A stretch of 64,000 bases of DNA. It comes from Tillandsia leiboldiana. Lineage: Eukaryota; Streptophyta; Magnoliopsida; Poales; Bromeliaceae. Every line of letters starts with the position of its first letter. Within the stretch, counting starts at the first letter, position 1. The stretch covers positions 1 through 64,000 of the forward strand of contig JAQNDB010000119.1 in the NCBI GenBank assembly GCA_029204045.2, given 5' to 3'. The notes under the pieces were generated by a model that was not told the DNA's origin, searched no databases, and saw only the letters and a list, made by a program, of their open reading frames with translations. The position numbers were made by a program, and so were the translations under genes. This document shows, piece by piece, positions 11,401 through 22,771 of the stretch.

Positions 11401-11982
11401 TAGCACTTCATCAGTTGTCATTCATAGCTTCACCCCCCTTTCTCTTCTTCCCCTTTTGCCTCTGATTACCTGGTGGGCATATTTGAGCTGAGGCTTTACC
11501 CACTAGGGGAACCTACTGTTTATAGTAGTACTTACCCCCATTGTCTTTTCTTGTTTCTTTCTTCCCCTTTGTTTTGCAGAGTCCTCTGCGGGAGTTGCTG
11601 GGCCGTCAGCAACTGATCGAGGTAAGCGGATTGCAGACTAGATAGAGAGCCATCCGAGGGTTGTAGCACGTAGCTGGAGCTTTTGGGTACCTGGTCTTCT
11701 CAGACAGCTTTTGTTTATTTCTTTTTGGGTCTGGCTTTTGCCAGCTGTTTGTATTTAGTGGTGAGCTGGGAGAGACATCTGTATTTTATTCCACTGTTGT
11801 ACTCTTTTACTTCCAGCTTCTGTCTGAGATACAGTAGTTTTAGTTTAGCTCTGATTATTATGCTCTTTTATTATTATTTCTTATCTGAGCAGGTTACCGA
11901 CGCTTCGTGTATGAGGGAAATACCGCATGCACGGCGGATCTGTAGACGGGCCCGGGTTCTGGTTTACACCCGGGGCGTGACA
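8489..11982 (+). repeat. 3' LTR of R1 (complete, 3494 bp)
   Basis: Begins TGTAGGGCCCC after the polypurine tract and ends GCGTGACA. It carries the same U3 ACGTGGC cluster, the palindrome (9430-9482) and TATA box (9541-9548) as the 5' copy. Within the leader a ~50-bp tandem duplication (GGACGG..CGAGGCCG..TCTGTTA) lies at about 11155-11235. Confidence 0.95.
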
Positions 11983-12457
11983 ACGTCAGTCCACAAAATC
12001 TGCGCAAAAGGTGGAGCCAATTTGAATCCATCCCAAAACAGGGTTACCATCGGGCCCATAGGCTACTGAATTATGACACGGGGACACTGGACGATCAACA
12101 ACTTGTTCAACCTCTGGGCAACTGTGGGGCCGGTGCAATAATAGCTAGACGATTACGACAAGAACGGTGATTTAACCTTTAACCACTGTAACTGATCCGA
12201 GCGCTCTGGCTCCACTGAAACATCAAGCCCACGGCCGAAACCATAACCGCGGCTAATCCTGCACTAACAACGATCCCCAAAGCCCAGAGTACGTGCGACT
12301 AATAACCAACAACGAGACTCAACTGTGTGAAACACACCTGAGCTTCAAACCACTATGCCAAATACCCCGCGCTCTCATGTACGTAAAAGTCATCCTAGGG
12401 CTCAATCCTAACCAAATACCTAGGTGTCGTGTACCTATGCTCCGATACCATCTAATC
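11983..12457 (-). mobile_element. Leader of A-type element (internal region, truncated by R1 insertion)
   Basis: The reverse complement matches the internal region of the 35-50 kb array from just after its PBS to about 40340. No coding sequence is seen. The rest of the internal region lies left of R1, outside the window. Confidence 0.88.
12439..12450 (-). other. Primer-binding site of element A
   Basis: Reverse complement TGGTATCGGAGC, one mismatch from the initiator-Met PBS, next to the LTR start at 12458. Confidence 0.85.
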
Positions 12458-13605
12458 TGTCACGCCCCGAGTTTAAAAATCAGGTCTGAAATTTTTTTTT
12501 TTTTTTTTTTTTTTGAATAAGTCAGAGTTTGCAAAACGGGCGTAACAGACCGCCACACATATAGGGAATCCCCTATCCGAAAGGATAGGGTCTCTCCTAT
12601 ACATGCACGGCTAGGCTAATCCAATCATCCATCAGAGAGCAAGGAATATCTCAACTGCTACAGTACTAACCATCAGGGATAATCCAAACATCATACTATC
12701 ATCAAACTGAAATAACATAAATGAAAGTCAACTACAGATAATCGGGGATCTCAATCACCGATCTATGTCATCACGGGGGGGGACAGCTCTATCGCGACAG
12801 GCTCACTGGATCGTCCCGACATCTCACCACCCGACAGACCTGCAACAGTCACCCGAGGGTGTGAGACACACCGGAGTGTATCCCAGTGGGCACGACGAGC
12901 CGAGAAGTAGCTAATCGTACCTACTGGGTACTAAAATCTGCGGATAGTAAAAATCATAGGGTAAAGCTGAAAACAACTAAGATCTACTGATAATCAACAA
13001 AAATCCACAGATAACTGAATAGGCAGGTAATCAAGGGTAATGAAACCGCAAGTAGTAAATGCTGGAAATCAATAACTGTATAAGATCGAGCAGACAACTG
13101 AGTGATCAATAACAGGTCTACTAACAATCAAATAGTAGATACGTAAAACAACTGGCAGAAAGCATAATCATAATACTGTATATAACGAGTATAGAGAATA
13201 TCAGAATCAATCAGGGTGGTAATCAAGTCTAACTGAAGTAAAGCATGCTAGAACATGGAAGTATAAAAGCTATGCATCAATCACAAGAATATCAAGTACC
13301 CAATCATAAGCCACCATATTGGTCCCACAAGACCTCAGGCAAAACTGCCCACCTGGCACCACCTGGTTGACATTCCCTCCACTGAGGGTCACGGGTTGCA
13401 ACTGCTAACCACTTTACCGGTAAAGAACAAAGCGCACGAGGAGCGACCTCGGATATGTTCGTGAAGTACAACGGTGCGGGCGAATCATAATGATCAATCT
13501 CACGGTCTAGTGACCGGGTAGTCGGCAACATGCCGAGATCCCAACAGGGAATCATCTATCGTGTCGATCAGAATCTATCATGCATATCGGAACATCAAGT
13601 AGTAT
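12458..13605 (-). repeat. 5' LTR of element A, first part
   Basis: Begins (plus sense) TGTCACGCCCCGAG with a long T run at about 12491-12514. It is interrupted at 13605 by element B, whose target duplication AGTAT is 13601-13605, and resumes at 26882. It includes the palindrome CTTTACCGGTAAAG (13412-13425) and stems CGGTC/GACCG (13503-13516) and CGGC/GCCG (13523-13535). Confidence 0.88.
13601..13605. other. Target-site duplication of B, left copy
   Basis: AGTAT, matching 26877-26881 exactly. Confidence 0.95.
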
Positions 13606-14457
13606 TGTCACGCCCCGAGTTTTAAAAATCCGGTAAAATTTTTTTTTTTTTTTTTTTTTTTAAAATCAGAGTTTGCAAACTGGGCGCAACAGACCGCCAC
13701 ACGTATAGAAGACTCTCTGACCCGAGGACAGAGACTCTCCTATACATGCACGGCGAATAGTTATCAACAGAGATCAATAATTATGTCAGTATCTAATCTA
13801 ATCTATTCAGTATGGATAAACATATTAAATTATTACATCATAGTTTTCAAAAGTCTAATCCAAAAACTGAAAGGAAATACTGGAATTAAACGTCTGTAAT
13901 ATCATCGACACATCATGCTCATGGGGACAGATCTATCGTAATCGGCTCACAGGATCGTCCCGACATCTCGCCACCCGACGAACCTACAACAATCACCCGA
14001 GGGTGTGAGATACACCGGAGTGCATCCCAGTGGGCACGACGAGCCGAGAATCAGCTAATCGTACCTACTGGGTACTAAAATCTGCGGATAGTAATAATCA
14101 AAGGTAAAGCTGAGTAAACAGATATGATCTACTAATAATCAGAATCACCATGGCAGGTAAATATCAAAAATGGAAATCAAGAAATACTGTAGAACAAGCA
14201 TGCTGGAATCATATGTCAATCATAAGGTTCATGCATAAAAGCTACTAGAGATACAGGCATGTCTACAGATAATAGTGCTGGAAATAACTGAACAACAGTA
14301 TAAATGAACCATGCGTCAATGGTGTAAACTCAAGTATCCAATCATGCGCCAATATTGGTCTCAGAGGACCTCAGGCAAAAGCCACCGATCCGCACCCGAT
14401 CCGCTAACATACCCCTGTCTAGGGCTCACGGGTCTATCACCAGACCACTCTACCGGT

Positions 14458-14572
14458 AAAGAACCAGCTCCAACGGGGAGCGACCCCGGCCAGGTTCGTG
14501 AAGTATAGCAGTGCATGGCAAGTCATCATGATCAATCTCACGGTCTACTGACCGAGTAGTCGGCTCATGCCG
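14458..14572 (-). other. Conserved hairpin series in B LTR
   Basis: Palindrome CTCTACCGGTAAAG (14458-14471, one mismatch), CGGTC-TACT-GACCG (14541-14554) and CGGC-TCAT-GCCG (14561-14572). The same stems with mostly different loops occur in A, D and the array LTRs. Confidence 0.7.
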
Positions 14573-15935
14573 AAATCCCAACAGGGATCATCTGTCTATA
14601 TCTATCCATCGGAATCAATCAATCATGCATATCGAGAAATATCTATCAATCAGGATCAATAAATCATGCATATCAAAAATATCTCAATGATAGGAATCAT
14701 CAGAAGTCATCTAATCATGCAAATCCATATATCAACCACATGTATAAGTCTATTCGAATCGATGTCAATCAGGGGATCATGATATGTCAAGATAGGTCAA
14801 TACATGTCAGGTTAAGTCATATAGGTCAAATCAGCAGGGCAAGTCAAGAACAAGTGTCCGACTGGACTAAAGCAACCAGAGGGTCGAATAGATCAACCCG
14901 GGCCGAAGTTAACCCACCTGGTTGAAGGCAGAGTCCCCGAACTCCCGATCAGCAACTGGGGGCTGGCGTCGAACAACTGGGCCCTGTATAAAGTGCTATA
15001 ATCAGTAATAGATTCACACAACCCTTTCCCGACGGCGTTGCACTAACGAAACGTTTAAACGGGTCAAATCAGTCATTTCGTCGGTCAACAACTGATTCCT
15101 GGTCAACGAGACCCATCGGAATCCAATAAAATGGCCAGGTAGTGCGTAGGTGCTGTCTAAAGTCAGCTAGAGTGACCGTTTTGCATTTAAATCCAACAGG
15201 TATAAAAATTCGCATAAATATCTTTTCGTCAATACTGTTTTAGCTTGATCTTAAGATCCGGGAATCCAAATTCGATTCCGGAAATGCCAGCGAGTCACAT
15301 TTGATGCGAGGAATCCCGTGCTCACTATCTTGGGTCAGCGCGAAACCCCAAGGCAAAGTTAGCCTTTTAACTCGCGATTTTGGACGCAGTGTTTTGCCCC
15401 GTTCTCGCAATCCGGGGGTCCAAAATTGACGCCGTAAATTTCAGCGTGTCCGTTACAACGAGACCCAGGCCGTGCTCACAAGAAATGGGCCGAGACCAAG
15501 CCCGAAACAAAGTTGGCCCTTAATCTTCTAAGGTCCACTTTCCACTTTGTTGGATCTTAACATATACTTGATCATATTGAGAGCTAACTGAAGCATCATG
15601 TTCAGCAAGCATCAAGAAGTGGAGGGCTCACCTTTGGTGCGCGGAAACTCGCCGGAGAGATGGCCGGAGCAACCTTGAACTCGGGCTAGGGCTCGGGTTA
15701 GGTTGCCTTGAAGCAACAGTGGCTCGGACCTGGAACCAAGGTGAGCATCAGTTAGAGGAGTATCCCAGAAGGTCTCGGGTCCATGTGGGGTCGAGTCCCG
15801 GCGGCCGGAGGGGCGGCGGCCGGAGCTAGAGCCCGCAATGGGTATCTCGGGTGCAAGGTTGAGAGATCAGTTATTGAAGTGCCCTAGGCCAAAACCAAGA
15901 TGGTGGGGATCCCAAATGGGTTTATTGGATCTTAC

Positions 15936-16008
15936 CTGGGTGGTCGCCGGGGTCCGGGATCGCCGGAGTTGGCCGGAGGGGAGCCCGAGTGCACAATCGG
16001 GTGCAACT
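15936..16008 (-). other. Exon-like 73-nt cassette in B LTR leader
   Basis: In minus sense a TTCCAG acceptor precedes TTGCACCC... and the segment ends at a GTAAG donor (plus-sense CTTAC at 15931-15935). Similar cassettes are at 30455-30525 (C) and 50388-50461 (D), and the second B LTR has it at 25100-25172. Splicing is inferred from signals only. Confidence 0.45.
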
Positions 16009-17712
16009 CTGGAACATGCAAACCCCACGTTACAACTTACATGCAACCAGATGGGAAAGCTTCTAAGGACCAAAGAAGCTCACCTGAAAGGTTTCTGGGC
16101 GACCGGAGGCGGCGGCGCGGCGCGGCGGAGGAGCTCGGGAAGAGTCTCAACGGCCAACAATGGCGAATCTCCGGCGCGGCGGTCCGGGCCGGAGCAAGAT
16201 GGATGGAAAGTTTCCACTTGGCGCCAGGAAGCTTCGGGTGCCAGTGGCCGCCGGTGGGAGGCAGCGGCGGCGCCGGACGGCGACGCGCGGCCGAGAAGCA
16301 AGAAATCGGGTTTCTAGGGCACGTTGGATCTCCGCCGATCTTCTTCCGATCACCCCCAACTTTTGTGGAGATGTTGCAGTCGTCAAGTGGAGCAGATCCA
16401 ACGGTTCTGATCTCGACTTGATCGGTCGGATAAAGCGGAGACTGAGTTCGTCGGAAAATAACAAGTTTCCGGTGAACTAAAGCTTTGCCGGCAACGGGGA
16501 CGGCGGCGAGGGCTCGGACTACAACCGAAAAATGGCCTTGATGTCAGGAGCACCATGATCGAGCTTAAAACCCCAAACAAAATAAAATTTCCAACATCTC
16601 ACCTCGCCGGAGAACTCGAAGAAGAAAGATGCTAACCGCGGCGGCCCTCGGCGGAGCTGGGGTGCTAGCTCCCTCGGCTTGGACGCGGGTTCACAGAAGG
16701 TGCCTCAGGTGCGAGTCTGGTCCTCCCAGAGTCCCTCCAACCTTCCTCCTCCACAACACCCGAAAACCAAGTGTTTCTTCTCTCTCGTTTCCAGCGACGG
16801 GGGAGAGGCTTTTTGGCATGGGCTGAGCGGTTGCGAGGTGTGGGTAGTTAGGAAGAAAGTGGGTTGGAGGTTGCTGCAGTTACAAAACCGGAAGGATGGG
16901 AGTGGGCACGGTTACAATACCGAACCGTGAAGCATTGCACAATTGCAATACACCCCCTCCCAGCCCAGGTATTTCAACCCTGGTCCTCCATAACATGCTC
17001 ATCTAACATTTAAGTCCCTCTGCACGCTTTTCGAGGCAACATGTATAGGGTTTTAAGTGTAAATATCCCCTTTTTTCGCCGTATTTCACGCATTTCGAGA
17101 CGATCCTTTCGTCGAAACGGAAAATGGACTGCGCCATGACGTCCGGCTCGACGAGACCTATCAGGGAGCGATTTTTGATTTTCGAAAAACTGCCCGGATT
17201 AAATCTCGGTCCATAAAATACAGTCCCGGAATACAGTTTTCGCGTTTTTCGAGACTTAGGGTCGTCAAACGGAAATTCCGTCAGTGCCATTGCGTCCAGA
17301 ACGTCGGAGCCATTCAAATCGACTACCTGAAGTGTTATGTTTGAATTCCAGATAGTGAATTGGCTCAACGTTGACGCAGAGGGGTTCGAAAATTAGGGTT
17401 TACTATTCATCGTACCCTCGACTTAAGTCGCGGGTCCCGCCCGCTTCTTCGTCGATTTCTGGAAGATCCGACCGTCAAATCTGAACAAGTTTAATATGGT
17501 TTTCACTCAGTTCGTCATGACGGTCGTACTCGTGGTCTCGGATCTTCGAGATTATGCTCGGACTGAAAGGCGATATTTTTGGCCCACTAATTGTGCAAAT
17601 TACACTGCAGAAAAGGGGCACTTTGACTACGGGTGCTTTTCATGATCCGAATTCAACTTGACTCAAATCAATTTCACTTCTTTATTTATTTTCAAAAATT
17701 CAAGTTCTTACA

Positions 17713-17723
17713 TCTCTCCCACC
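17713..17723 (-). other. Polypurine tract of B
   Basis: Reverse complement GGTGGGAGAGA, directly next to the 3' LTR start TGTAAGAACTTG. Confidence 0.9.
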
Positions 17724-17757
17724 AAAAAGGAAGTTTCGTCCCTGAAACTAAATACAA

Positions 17758-20700
17758 CTAAGAACCAAATAAGTAAGGAAAACGCTCCATCATGGTGGAC
17801 TCGCGTTCCCATGTGGCTTCACGCTCTTCATGGTTCTCCCATTGTACTTTGACGTAGGGGATCGATTTGTTCCTCAGCTTCTTTTCATCACGAGCCAGGA
17901 TCTTCAGAGGTGTCTCCTCATAGCTCAGATCCTCGCGAAGCTGGACTGCGGTGGGGCTAATCACGTGTGAAGGATCTCTGATGTACTTTCTCAGCATGGA
18001 AACGTGGAAGACGTTATGCACCCGGGCAAGGCTAGGAGGAAGAGCCAAACGATAAGCTACAGGACCAATGCGCTCCAAAATCTCGAAGGGACCGACAAAT
18101 CGGGGGCTGAGCTTGTTGCGAATCCCAAATCGCTTGATTCCCCGAGTTGGCGAAACCTTCAGCAGGACATGATCGCCGACTTGGAACTCCAAGTCTCGTC
18201 GTCGTTGGTCCGCGTAACTCTTCTGTCTGCTCTGTGCGGTTAGCATCTGCTGTCTTGCTACCCGCACCTTGGCTTCTGCGTCCTCCAATAACTCAGGCCC
18301 GATAACACGGCGCTCACCGACGTCATCCCAGCAGATGGGGGACCGACATCGGCGCCCGTACAGTGCCTCATAAGGAGCCATGCCGATACTTGCCTGGTAG
18401 CTGTTGTTGTAAGCAAACTCCACCAAGGAAAGATACCGGTACCATCCGTCTCCATACTCCAGTACGCAGGATCGTAACATATCCTCCAACGTCTGTATGA
18501 CTCGCTCGGACTGCCCATCACTCTGGGGGTGGAAGGCAGTGCTAAACTTCAGCTTTGTGCCCATAGCTTCTTGGACATTTCTCCAGAACTGAGACACAAA
18601 GCGGGTGTCTCTATCAGAAACGATCGATGCTGGAGTGCCATGAAGTCGCACAATCTCGTCGATATATAGCTGAGCGAGTCGATCACGGGTCCAGGTCGTG
18701 TGGATCGGCAGAAAGTGAGCCGACTTGGTGAGTCGGTCCACAATAACCCATATAGCATCGTGACCTCGCTGGGATCGAGGCAGACCGGTGACAAAGTCCA
18801 TCGTGATCTGCTCCCACTTCCAAACTGGTACAGGAAGCGGTTGCAGTTTTCCCGCCGGTCTTTGATGTTCCGCCTTCACTTGCTGGCAAACTAGGCACTG
18901 CGCCACATGGTTCGCCACATCAGCCTTCATCCCAGACCACCAATAGTGCTGCTTCAGGTCGCGATACATCTTTGTCCCGCCAGGATGTACCGTGTACAGA
19001 GATCGATGCGCCTCTGTAAGAATGTCCTTCTTTAGTTCACCATCATCTGGGACACACCAACGGCCCCTGAATCGAATAGAGCCATCGGCGTGCAGCTGGT
19101 AATCGTCAGTCTGTCCCAGTGATATCAGCTCTCGGACCTTCTGGAAGGAGGGGTCCGACTGCTGTCCCTCCTTTATGCGATCGAGTAGGGTCGGCTGCAC
19201 TACCATCGCCATAAGTCGAGCAGTCGACCCCGTAGGAACAACCTCCAAATCTAGCCGCTGGAACTCAGAAATCAAGCGATCCTCATCAGTGATCATCAGC
19301 AGCTCTGGCGCTACATGCTTTCGGCTCAAAGCATCGGCTACCACGTTGGCCCGACCAGGATGATATTGGATAGTGATATCATAATCCTTGAGCAATTCGA
19401 GCCATCGTCGCTGTCTTAGGTTCAGTTCCTTCTGTGTGAAGAGATATTTGAGGCTTTGATGGTCGGTGAAGATCTCGCAATGGACTCCATAGAGATAATG
19501 CCTCCATAACTTGAGAGCAAAAACCACCGCAGCAAGCTCGAGATCATGCGTCGGGTAGTTTTGCTCGTAGGGCTTCAGTTGACGAGAGGCGTAGGCTATC
19601 ACCTTTTCATTTTGCATTAGAACACAGCCCAATCCGATCCGCGAAGCGTCACAATAGACTACATAATTTTCGCCTTGGACTGGTAATGTCAACACCGGTG
19701 CCTCAGTCAATAGTCGCTTTAACTCCTCGAAAGCGAGCTGGCACTCAGGAGTCCACACGAACTTCACTTCTTTCCTCGTCAGACGGGTCATTGGAGCGGC
19801 AATCTTTGAGAAACCCTCGACGAATCGCCGATAATACCCCGCCAGACCGATGAAACTGCGAACCTCCGTCGCATTGGTTGGCTGGGGCCATTCTTTGATA
19901 GCCTCAATTTTCTTGGAATCAACAGCAACGCCTTTAGCCGAGATAATATGTCCAAGAAATGCGACTTCCCGGAGCCAAAAGTCGCACTTTTTGAACTTGG
20001 CATAAAGATTGTTCTCCCTGAGGACTTGAAGAACTTGCCGAAGATGGTCCTGATGTTCTAGATCGCTCTTCGAGTATATAAGAATGTCGTCAATAAATAC
20101 CACGACAAAGCGATCCAGAAAAGGCTTGAAGATCCGATTCATCATGTCCATAAAGGCAGCAGGGGCATTTGTAAGCCCAAACGGCATTACAGTGAATTCG
20201 TAATGGCCGTATCTGGTTCGAAAAGCCGTCTTCGGGACATCTTCCGCTCTAACCCTCAATTGATGATATCCGGATTGCAGATCGATCTTAGAAAATACCA
20301 CCGACCCTTGAAGTTGGTCGAACAGATCATCAATTCGCGGAAGGGGATAGCGGTTCTTGATAGTGACTTTGTTTAATTCCCGATAATCAATACAAAGTCG
20401 TAGGCTGCCGTCTTTCTTCTTTACAAAGAGAACCGGTGCGCCCCAAGGGGACACACTAGGCCGAATAAAGCCCAATGTCGTCAGATCTTCTAATTGTGTT
20501 TTAAGCTCCTTTAGTTCTGCATGAGCCATGCGGTAGGGTGCTCGAGAAATAGGAGCTGTGCCGGGAACGAGATCGATAACAAATTCGATTTCGCGTTCAG
20601 GTGGCATTCCCGGAAGCTCAGCAGGGAATACATCGGGAAAACTCCGCACCACAGCAATATCCTCAATTCGCCGAGAATCAGGAAGGGCGTTGATAGCCAT

Positions 20701-21789
20701 GGCAAGATATGCCACACGCCCTCTCTCCAGGCGACGCACTGGGGTCACCGAGCAGATCCCCAAATATGCCGAAGGCTCGAAGCCAGAATAAATCAACTCC
20801 GCCCCACCAGGCGGATCAAGGGTCAATCTACGAAAGGCGCAGTTGATAGTCGCCCGATACTTGGAAAGCCAATTCATCCCCAGAATTACGTCATACTGAC
20901 GAAGTTTGAGGACGAGAAGAGATATGGGGAAACTCCGTCCGCCAATATAAACAGGGCATTTGTGGAGTTCTTCGTTAATCAGAATGCTATGACCGGGAAT
21001 CTCTACCCAATAACTATCTCTAGTGGGTTGCACAATAATACCATGGGTAGTAATAAAATGAGTGGAAATAAACGAATGTGATGCTCCCGTATCGAATAAT
21101 GTCCTAGCATGATGACCAGAAATAAAAGTGGTACCTGCCAGGTTGTCCTCTGGAGTGGGCTCGCCACGGGTCAGGGCAAAGACACGCCCCCCGGTAGTTT
21201 GTCGTGATGCAGTGGATGGGCGAGGCAAAGGTGGACGTCCCGAGGAGGCAGAGCTCGGCGCTGGGGCTTGTCGTCGCAGAGGCGGTGCAGGTAGTGGTGC
21301 AGTCATCTGCGCGGGTGCAGATCCCCGCGGGCACAATGCCGCAACATGTCCCTGTTGGCCGCAGGTGAAGCATCGGCCGTGTCGCTGATCGCAATCCTTC
21401 GCCCGGTGGGTACCCCCGCAGAAGATGCATGGTCGGGGGCCCCTGTTGGGGTTAGGGAAGGCGCTCACAGCTGGAGCTCTCCTGGGCCATCTCTTCAGAT
21501 GCGGTTGCTTGGCCCGTTTGTTCCGGTTCGGTTGCCCACCGCCGTTTCCCGGGTGCGCCCTCTTTCTGCCCTTGTCCCTGTCCTTGTCTGCCGCACTCCG
21601 CTCAGTGCGGAACATCTTGACCTCCGCCTCAATCGCTAGACACCGCTCCACGCAGTTGTCAAAGTCGGTGGAGAGGTGCGACGCGAGGTGCCGGCGGATC
21701 TCAGGCCTCAGACCCTGTGAAAATAGGCGTACCTTCCGGCGCTCCTCACGCACCGCCTGGGGCACCAGGTCGGCGATGCGCAGGAACTC
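17758..21789 (-). CDS. Pol polyprotein of B (Gag C-terminus, zinc knuckle, PR, RT, RNase H, IN, chromodomain)
   Basis: Open from just after the gag TAG to the stop at 17758; same frame as gag. Residue numbers count from the codon at 21765. Zinc knuckle 132-145 (Cys-X2-Cys-X4-His-X4-Cys). Protease Asp-Thr-Gly-Ala at 225. RT about 435-600 with Phe-Ile-Asp-Asp at 557-560. RNase H about 700-815. Integrase zinc ligands His920, His927, Cys957, Cys960, and triad Asp990, Asp1051, Glu1087 (DD35E). Chromodomain about 1278-1332, ending in YLFGS. All catalytic residues I looked for are present, so the enzymes may still be functional if made. In this clade gag and pol normally form one ORF, so this segment has no start of its own; expression would need readthrough of the TAG or a source copy lacking it. 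Confidence 0.95.
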   Translation of the reverse strand, partial: EFLRIADLVPQAVREERRKVRLFSQGLRPEIRRHLASHLSTDFDNCVERCLAIEAEVKMFRTERSAADKDRDKGRKRAHPGNGGGQPNRNKRAKQPHLKRWPRRAPAVSAFPNPNRGPRPCIFCGGTHRAKDCDQRHGRCFTCGQQGHVAALCPRGSAPAQMTAPLPAPPLRRQAPAPSSASSGRPPLPRPSTASRQTTGGRVFALTRGEPTPEDNLAGTTFISGHHARTLFDTGASHSFISTHFITTHGIIVQPTRDSYWVEIPGHSILINEELHKCPVYIGGRSFPISLLVLKLRQYDVILGMNWLSKYRATINCAFRRLTLDPPGGAELIYSGFEPSAYLGICSVTPVRRLERGRVAYLAMAINALPDSRRIEDIAVVRSFPDVFPAELPGMPPEREIEFVIDLVPGTAPISRAPYRMAHAELKELKTQLEDLTTLGFIRPSVSPWGAPVLFVKKKDGSLRLCIDYRELNKVTIKNRYPLPRIDDLFDQLQGSVVFSKIDLQSGYHQLRVRAEDVPKTAFRTRYGHYEFTVMPFGLTNAPAAFMDMMNRIFKPFLDRFVVVFIDDILIYSKSDLEHQDHLRQVLQVLRENNLYAKFKKCDFWLREVAFLGHIISAKGVAVDSKKIEAIKEWPQPTNATEVRSFIGLAGYYRRFVEGFSKIAAPMTRLTRKEVKFVWTPECQLAFEELKRLLTEAPVLTLPVQGENYVVYCDASRIGLGCVLMQNEKVIAYASRQLKPYEQNYPTHDLELAAVVFALKLWRHYLYGVHCEIFTDHQSLKYLFTQKELNLRQRRWLELLKDYDITIQYHPGRANVVADALSRKHVAPELLMITDEDRLISEFQRLDLEVVPTGSTARLMAMVVQPTLLDRIKEGQQSDPSFQKVRELISLGQTDDYQLHADGSIRFRGRWCVPDDGELKKDILTEAHRSLYTVHPGGTKMYRDLKQHYWWSGMKADVANHVAQCLVCQQVKAEHQRPAGKLQPLPVPVWKWEQITMDFVTGLPRSQRGHDAIWVIVDRLTKSAHFLPIHTTWTRDRLAQLYIDEIVRLHGTPASIVSDRDTRFVSQFWRNVQEAMGTKLKFSTAFHPQSDGQSERVIQTLEDMLRSCVLEYGDGWYRYLSLVEFAYNNSYQASIGMAPYEALYGRRCRSPICWDDVGERRVIGPELLEDAEAKVRVARQQMLTAQSRQKSYADQRRRDLEFQVGDHVLLKVSPTRGIKRFGIRNKLSPRFVGPFEILERIGPVAYRLALPPSLARVHNVFHVSMLRKYIRDPSHVISPTAVQLREDLSYEETPLKILARDEKKLRNKSIPYVKVQWENHEEREATWERESTMMERFPYLFGS

Positions 21790-22596
21790 CTACTCGTACT
21801 CTCGGACGCCTTTTTCGCCCTGTCTGATTGTCTCCAGTTCGCGCTCGAGACCCTCTTTAGTGGTCTCCTTGAGGTGGTGATGGTCCATAGCGGCTTTGAA
21901 TTCTTCCCAAGTTGGATCGGCTGGGCTTGGGAAGTAGCGCTCGCGGTGTCGCCTCCACCACCTGGAGGCGCGGCCCTCCAAACAGTGGACGGCGATGTGG
22001 ACTTTATCTCTATCCTCGACGTAAGCATCTTGAAATAGCTTCTCCATGTGGTCGATCCATTCCTCGACCGCCCAATGGTCCTCATCCTTGCCGTCGAAAG
22101 TCTGCGGCTTGAACTTTTTGAATTCCAGCAGGACCGCCTTCGCTCGGGCCCTCTCTGCCCGATCGGCCTCAGTATCGGCCGCAGAATGAACAGCAGGAGT
22201 GACGGATCGAGAGGATGTCGACGTGGTAGAAGCAGAAGCATCTGGAGCTGCAGCAAACCCCGGTACCGCTATAGAGGCTGCGGCAGAGATCGGAGCTGGA
22301 ACGTGCCCCGCTGGTGGTGATACGGGGTCTGCCACTGGCTCAGCGACGACCGATGCAACAGGAGGTGCAACCGGTGGTGTGACCTCAGGTACAGGTGGAG
22401 GGACAGGCGGGGTAGGAGTGGAAGGGCCAGCAGCCTGTTGCTGCATAACATGCTGAAACATCCCGGCTAGGGTCGCCATCTGGGCCTCAAGCCGGTCCAT
22501 GCGGCCCTGATCAACGGGCTCGCTCGGAGTGCTAGGTGGTCGGCCCACTCCACGACCCGTACCCCGTCCCCGTCCACGACCTGGAGGACGAGCCAT
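21790..22596 (-). CDS. Gag of B, ended by an in-frame TAG
   Basis: 268 residues from the ATG at 22594-22596 (Met-Ala-Arg-Pro-Pro, then a Gly/Arg-rich stretch) to a TAG at 21790-21792. The upstream in-frame Met at 22707 lies in the leader and is less likely. A Pro/Ala/Val-rich region is followed by a retrotransposon Gag domain with FKPQTFDGK and the AVHCLEGRASRWW core. The frame continues without shift into pol, and the TAG falls within Gag, upstream of the zinc knuckle. TAG would arise from CAG by a single C-to-T change in a CHG context, as expected from deamination of methylated cytosine; that origin is inferred. The truncated product would lack the nucleocapsid zinc finger. Confidence 0.9.
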   Translation of the reverse strand: MARPPGRGRGRGTGRGVGRPPSTPSEPVDQGRMDRLEAQMATLAGMFQHVMQQQAAGPSTPTPPVPPPVPEVTPPVAPPVASVVAEPVADPVSPPAGHVPAPISAAASIAVPGFAAAPDASASTTSTSSRSVTPAVHSAADTEADRAERARAKAVLLEFKKFKPQTFDGKDEDHWAVEEWIDHMEKLFQDAYVEDRDKVHIAVHCLEGRASRWWRRHRERYFPSPADPTWEEFKAAMDHHHLKETTKEGLERELETIRQGEKGVREYE

Positions 22597-22771
22597 AGCT
22601 GCAATACAGAAACAGGTCAGAAACCGACTCAAATAATATCTTGAGTTTCTAACCCTTATACCAGACATACCCAACGCTCTCACGTGACAAGTCATCCTAG
22701 GGTTCATCCTAACCAGTTCCTAATCATCTTATCCTAGGTACCGTGTACCTATTCTCTGATACCATAAAATC
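22597..22771 (-). other. Leader and PBS of B
   Basis: Non-coding leader of 175 bp between LTR and gag. The PBS is 22753-22764 (reverse complement TGGTATCAGAGA). No counterpart of the CTGCAG hairpin of R1 is seen here. Confidence 0.85.

Larger units (their letters stand above)
1..11982 (+). mobile_element. R1: Ty3/gypsy chromovirus (Tekay/Del-like) LTR retrotransposon, left-truncated by window edge
   Basis: Two direct copies of a long terminal repeat flank a PBS, a decayed gag-pol and a polypurine tract. Position 1 aligns with 8640, so about 150 bp of the 5' LTR lie outside the window. The LTR runs from TGTAGGG to GTGACA. Order of domains (Gag, zinc knuckle, protease, RT, RNase H, integrase, C-terminal chromodomain) places it in the chromovirus branch. 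The right flank beginning ACGTC at 11983 matches, in reverse complement, the internal region of the 40-kb array (around 40335), showing that R1 inserted into an element of that family. The TSD cannot be checked because the left end is missing. Confidence 0.95.
13606..17712 (-). repeat. 3' LTR of B (element on minus strand)
   Basis: Plus sense TGTCACGCCCCG...TTCTTACA. It contains a T run shortly after the start, conserved hairpins (14458-14572), an exon-like cassette (15936-16008), and GC-rich leader blocks at 15790-16700. The 105-173 residue ORFs in this LTR recur in the other LTR only because the repeats are nearly identical. Confidence 0.96.

Noticed and set aside
15838..16580. Overlapping ORFs of 65-173 residues, repeated exactly at 25002-25744
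   Set aside because: They recur only because the two LTRs of B are nearly identical; frames overlap on both strands and there is no domain.
21787..21795. Programmed UAG readthrough as the Gag/Pol control of B
   Set aside because: The TAG is inside Gag, before the zinc knuckle, not at a Gag/Pol border, and this clade normally has one uninterrupted ORF; a mutation is simpler.
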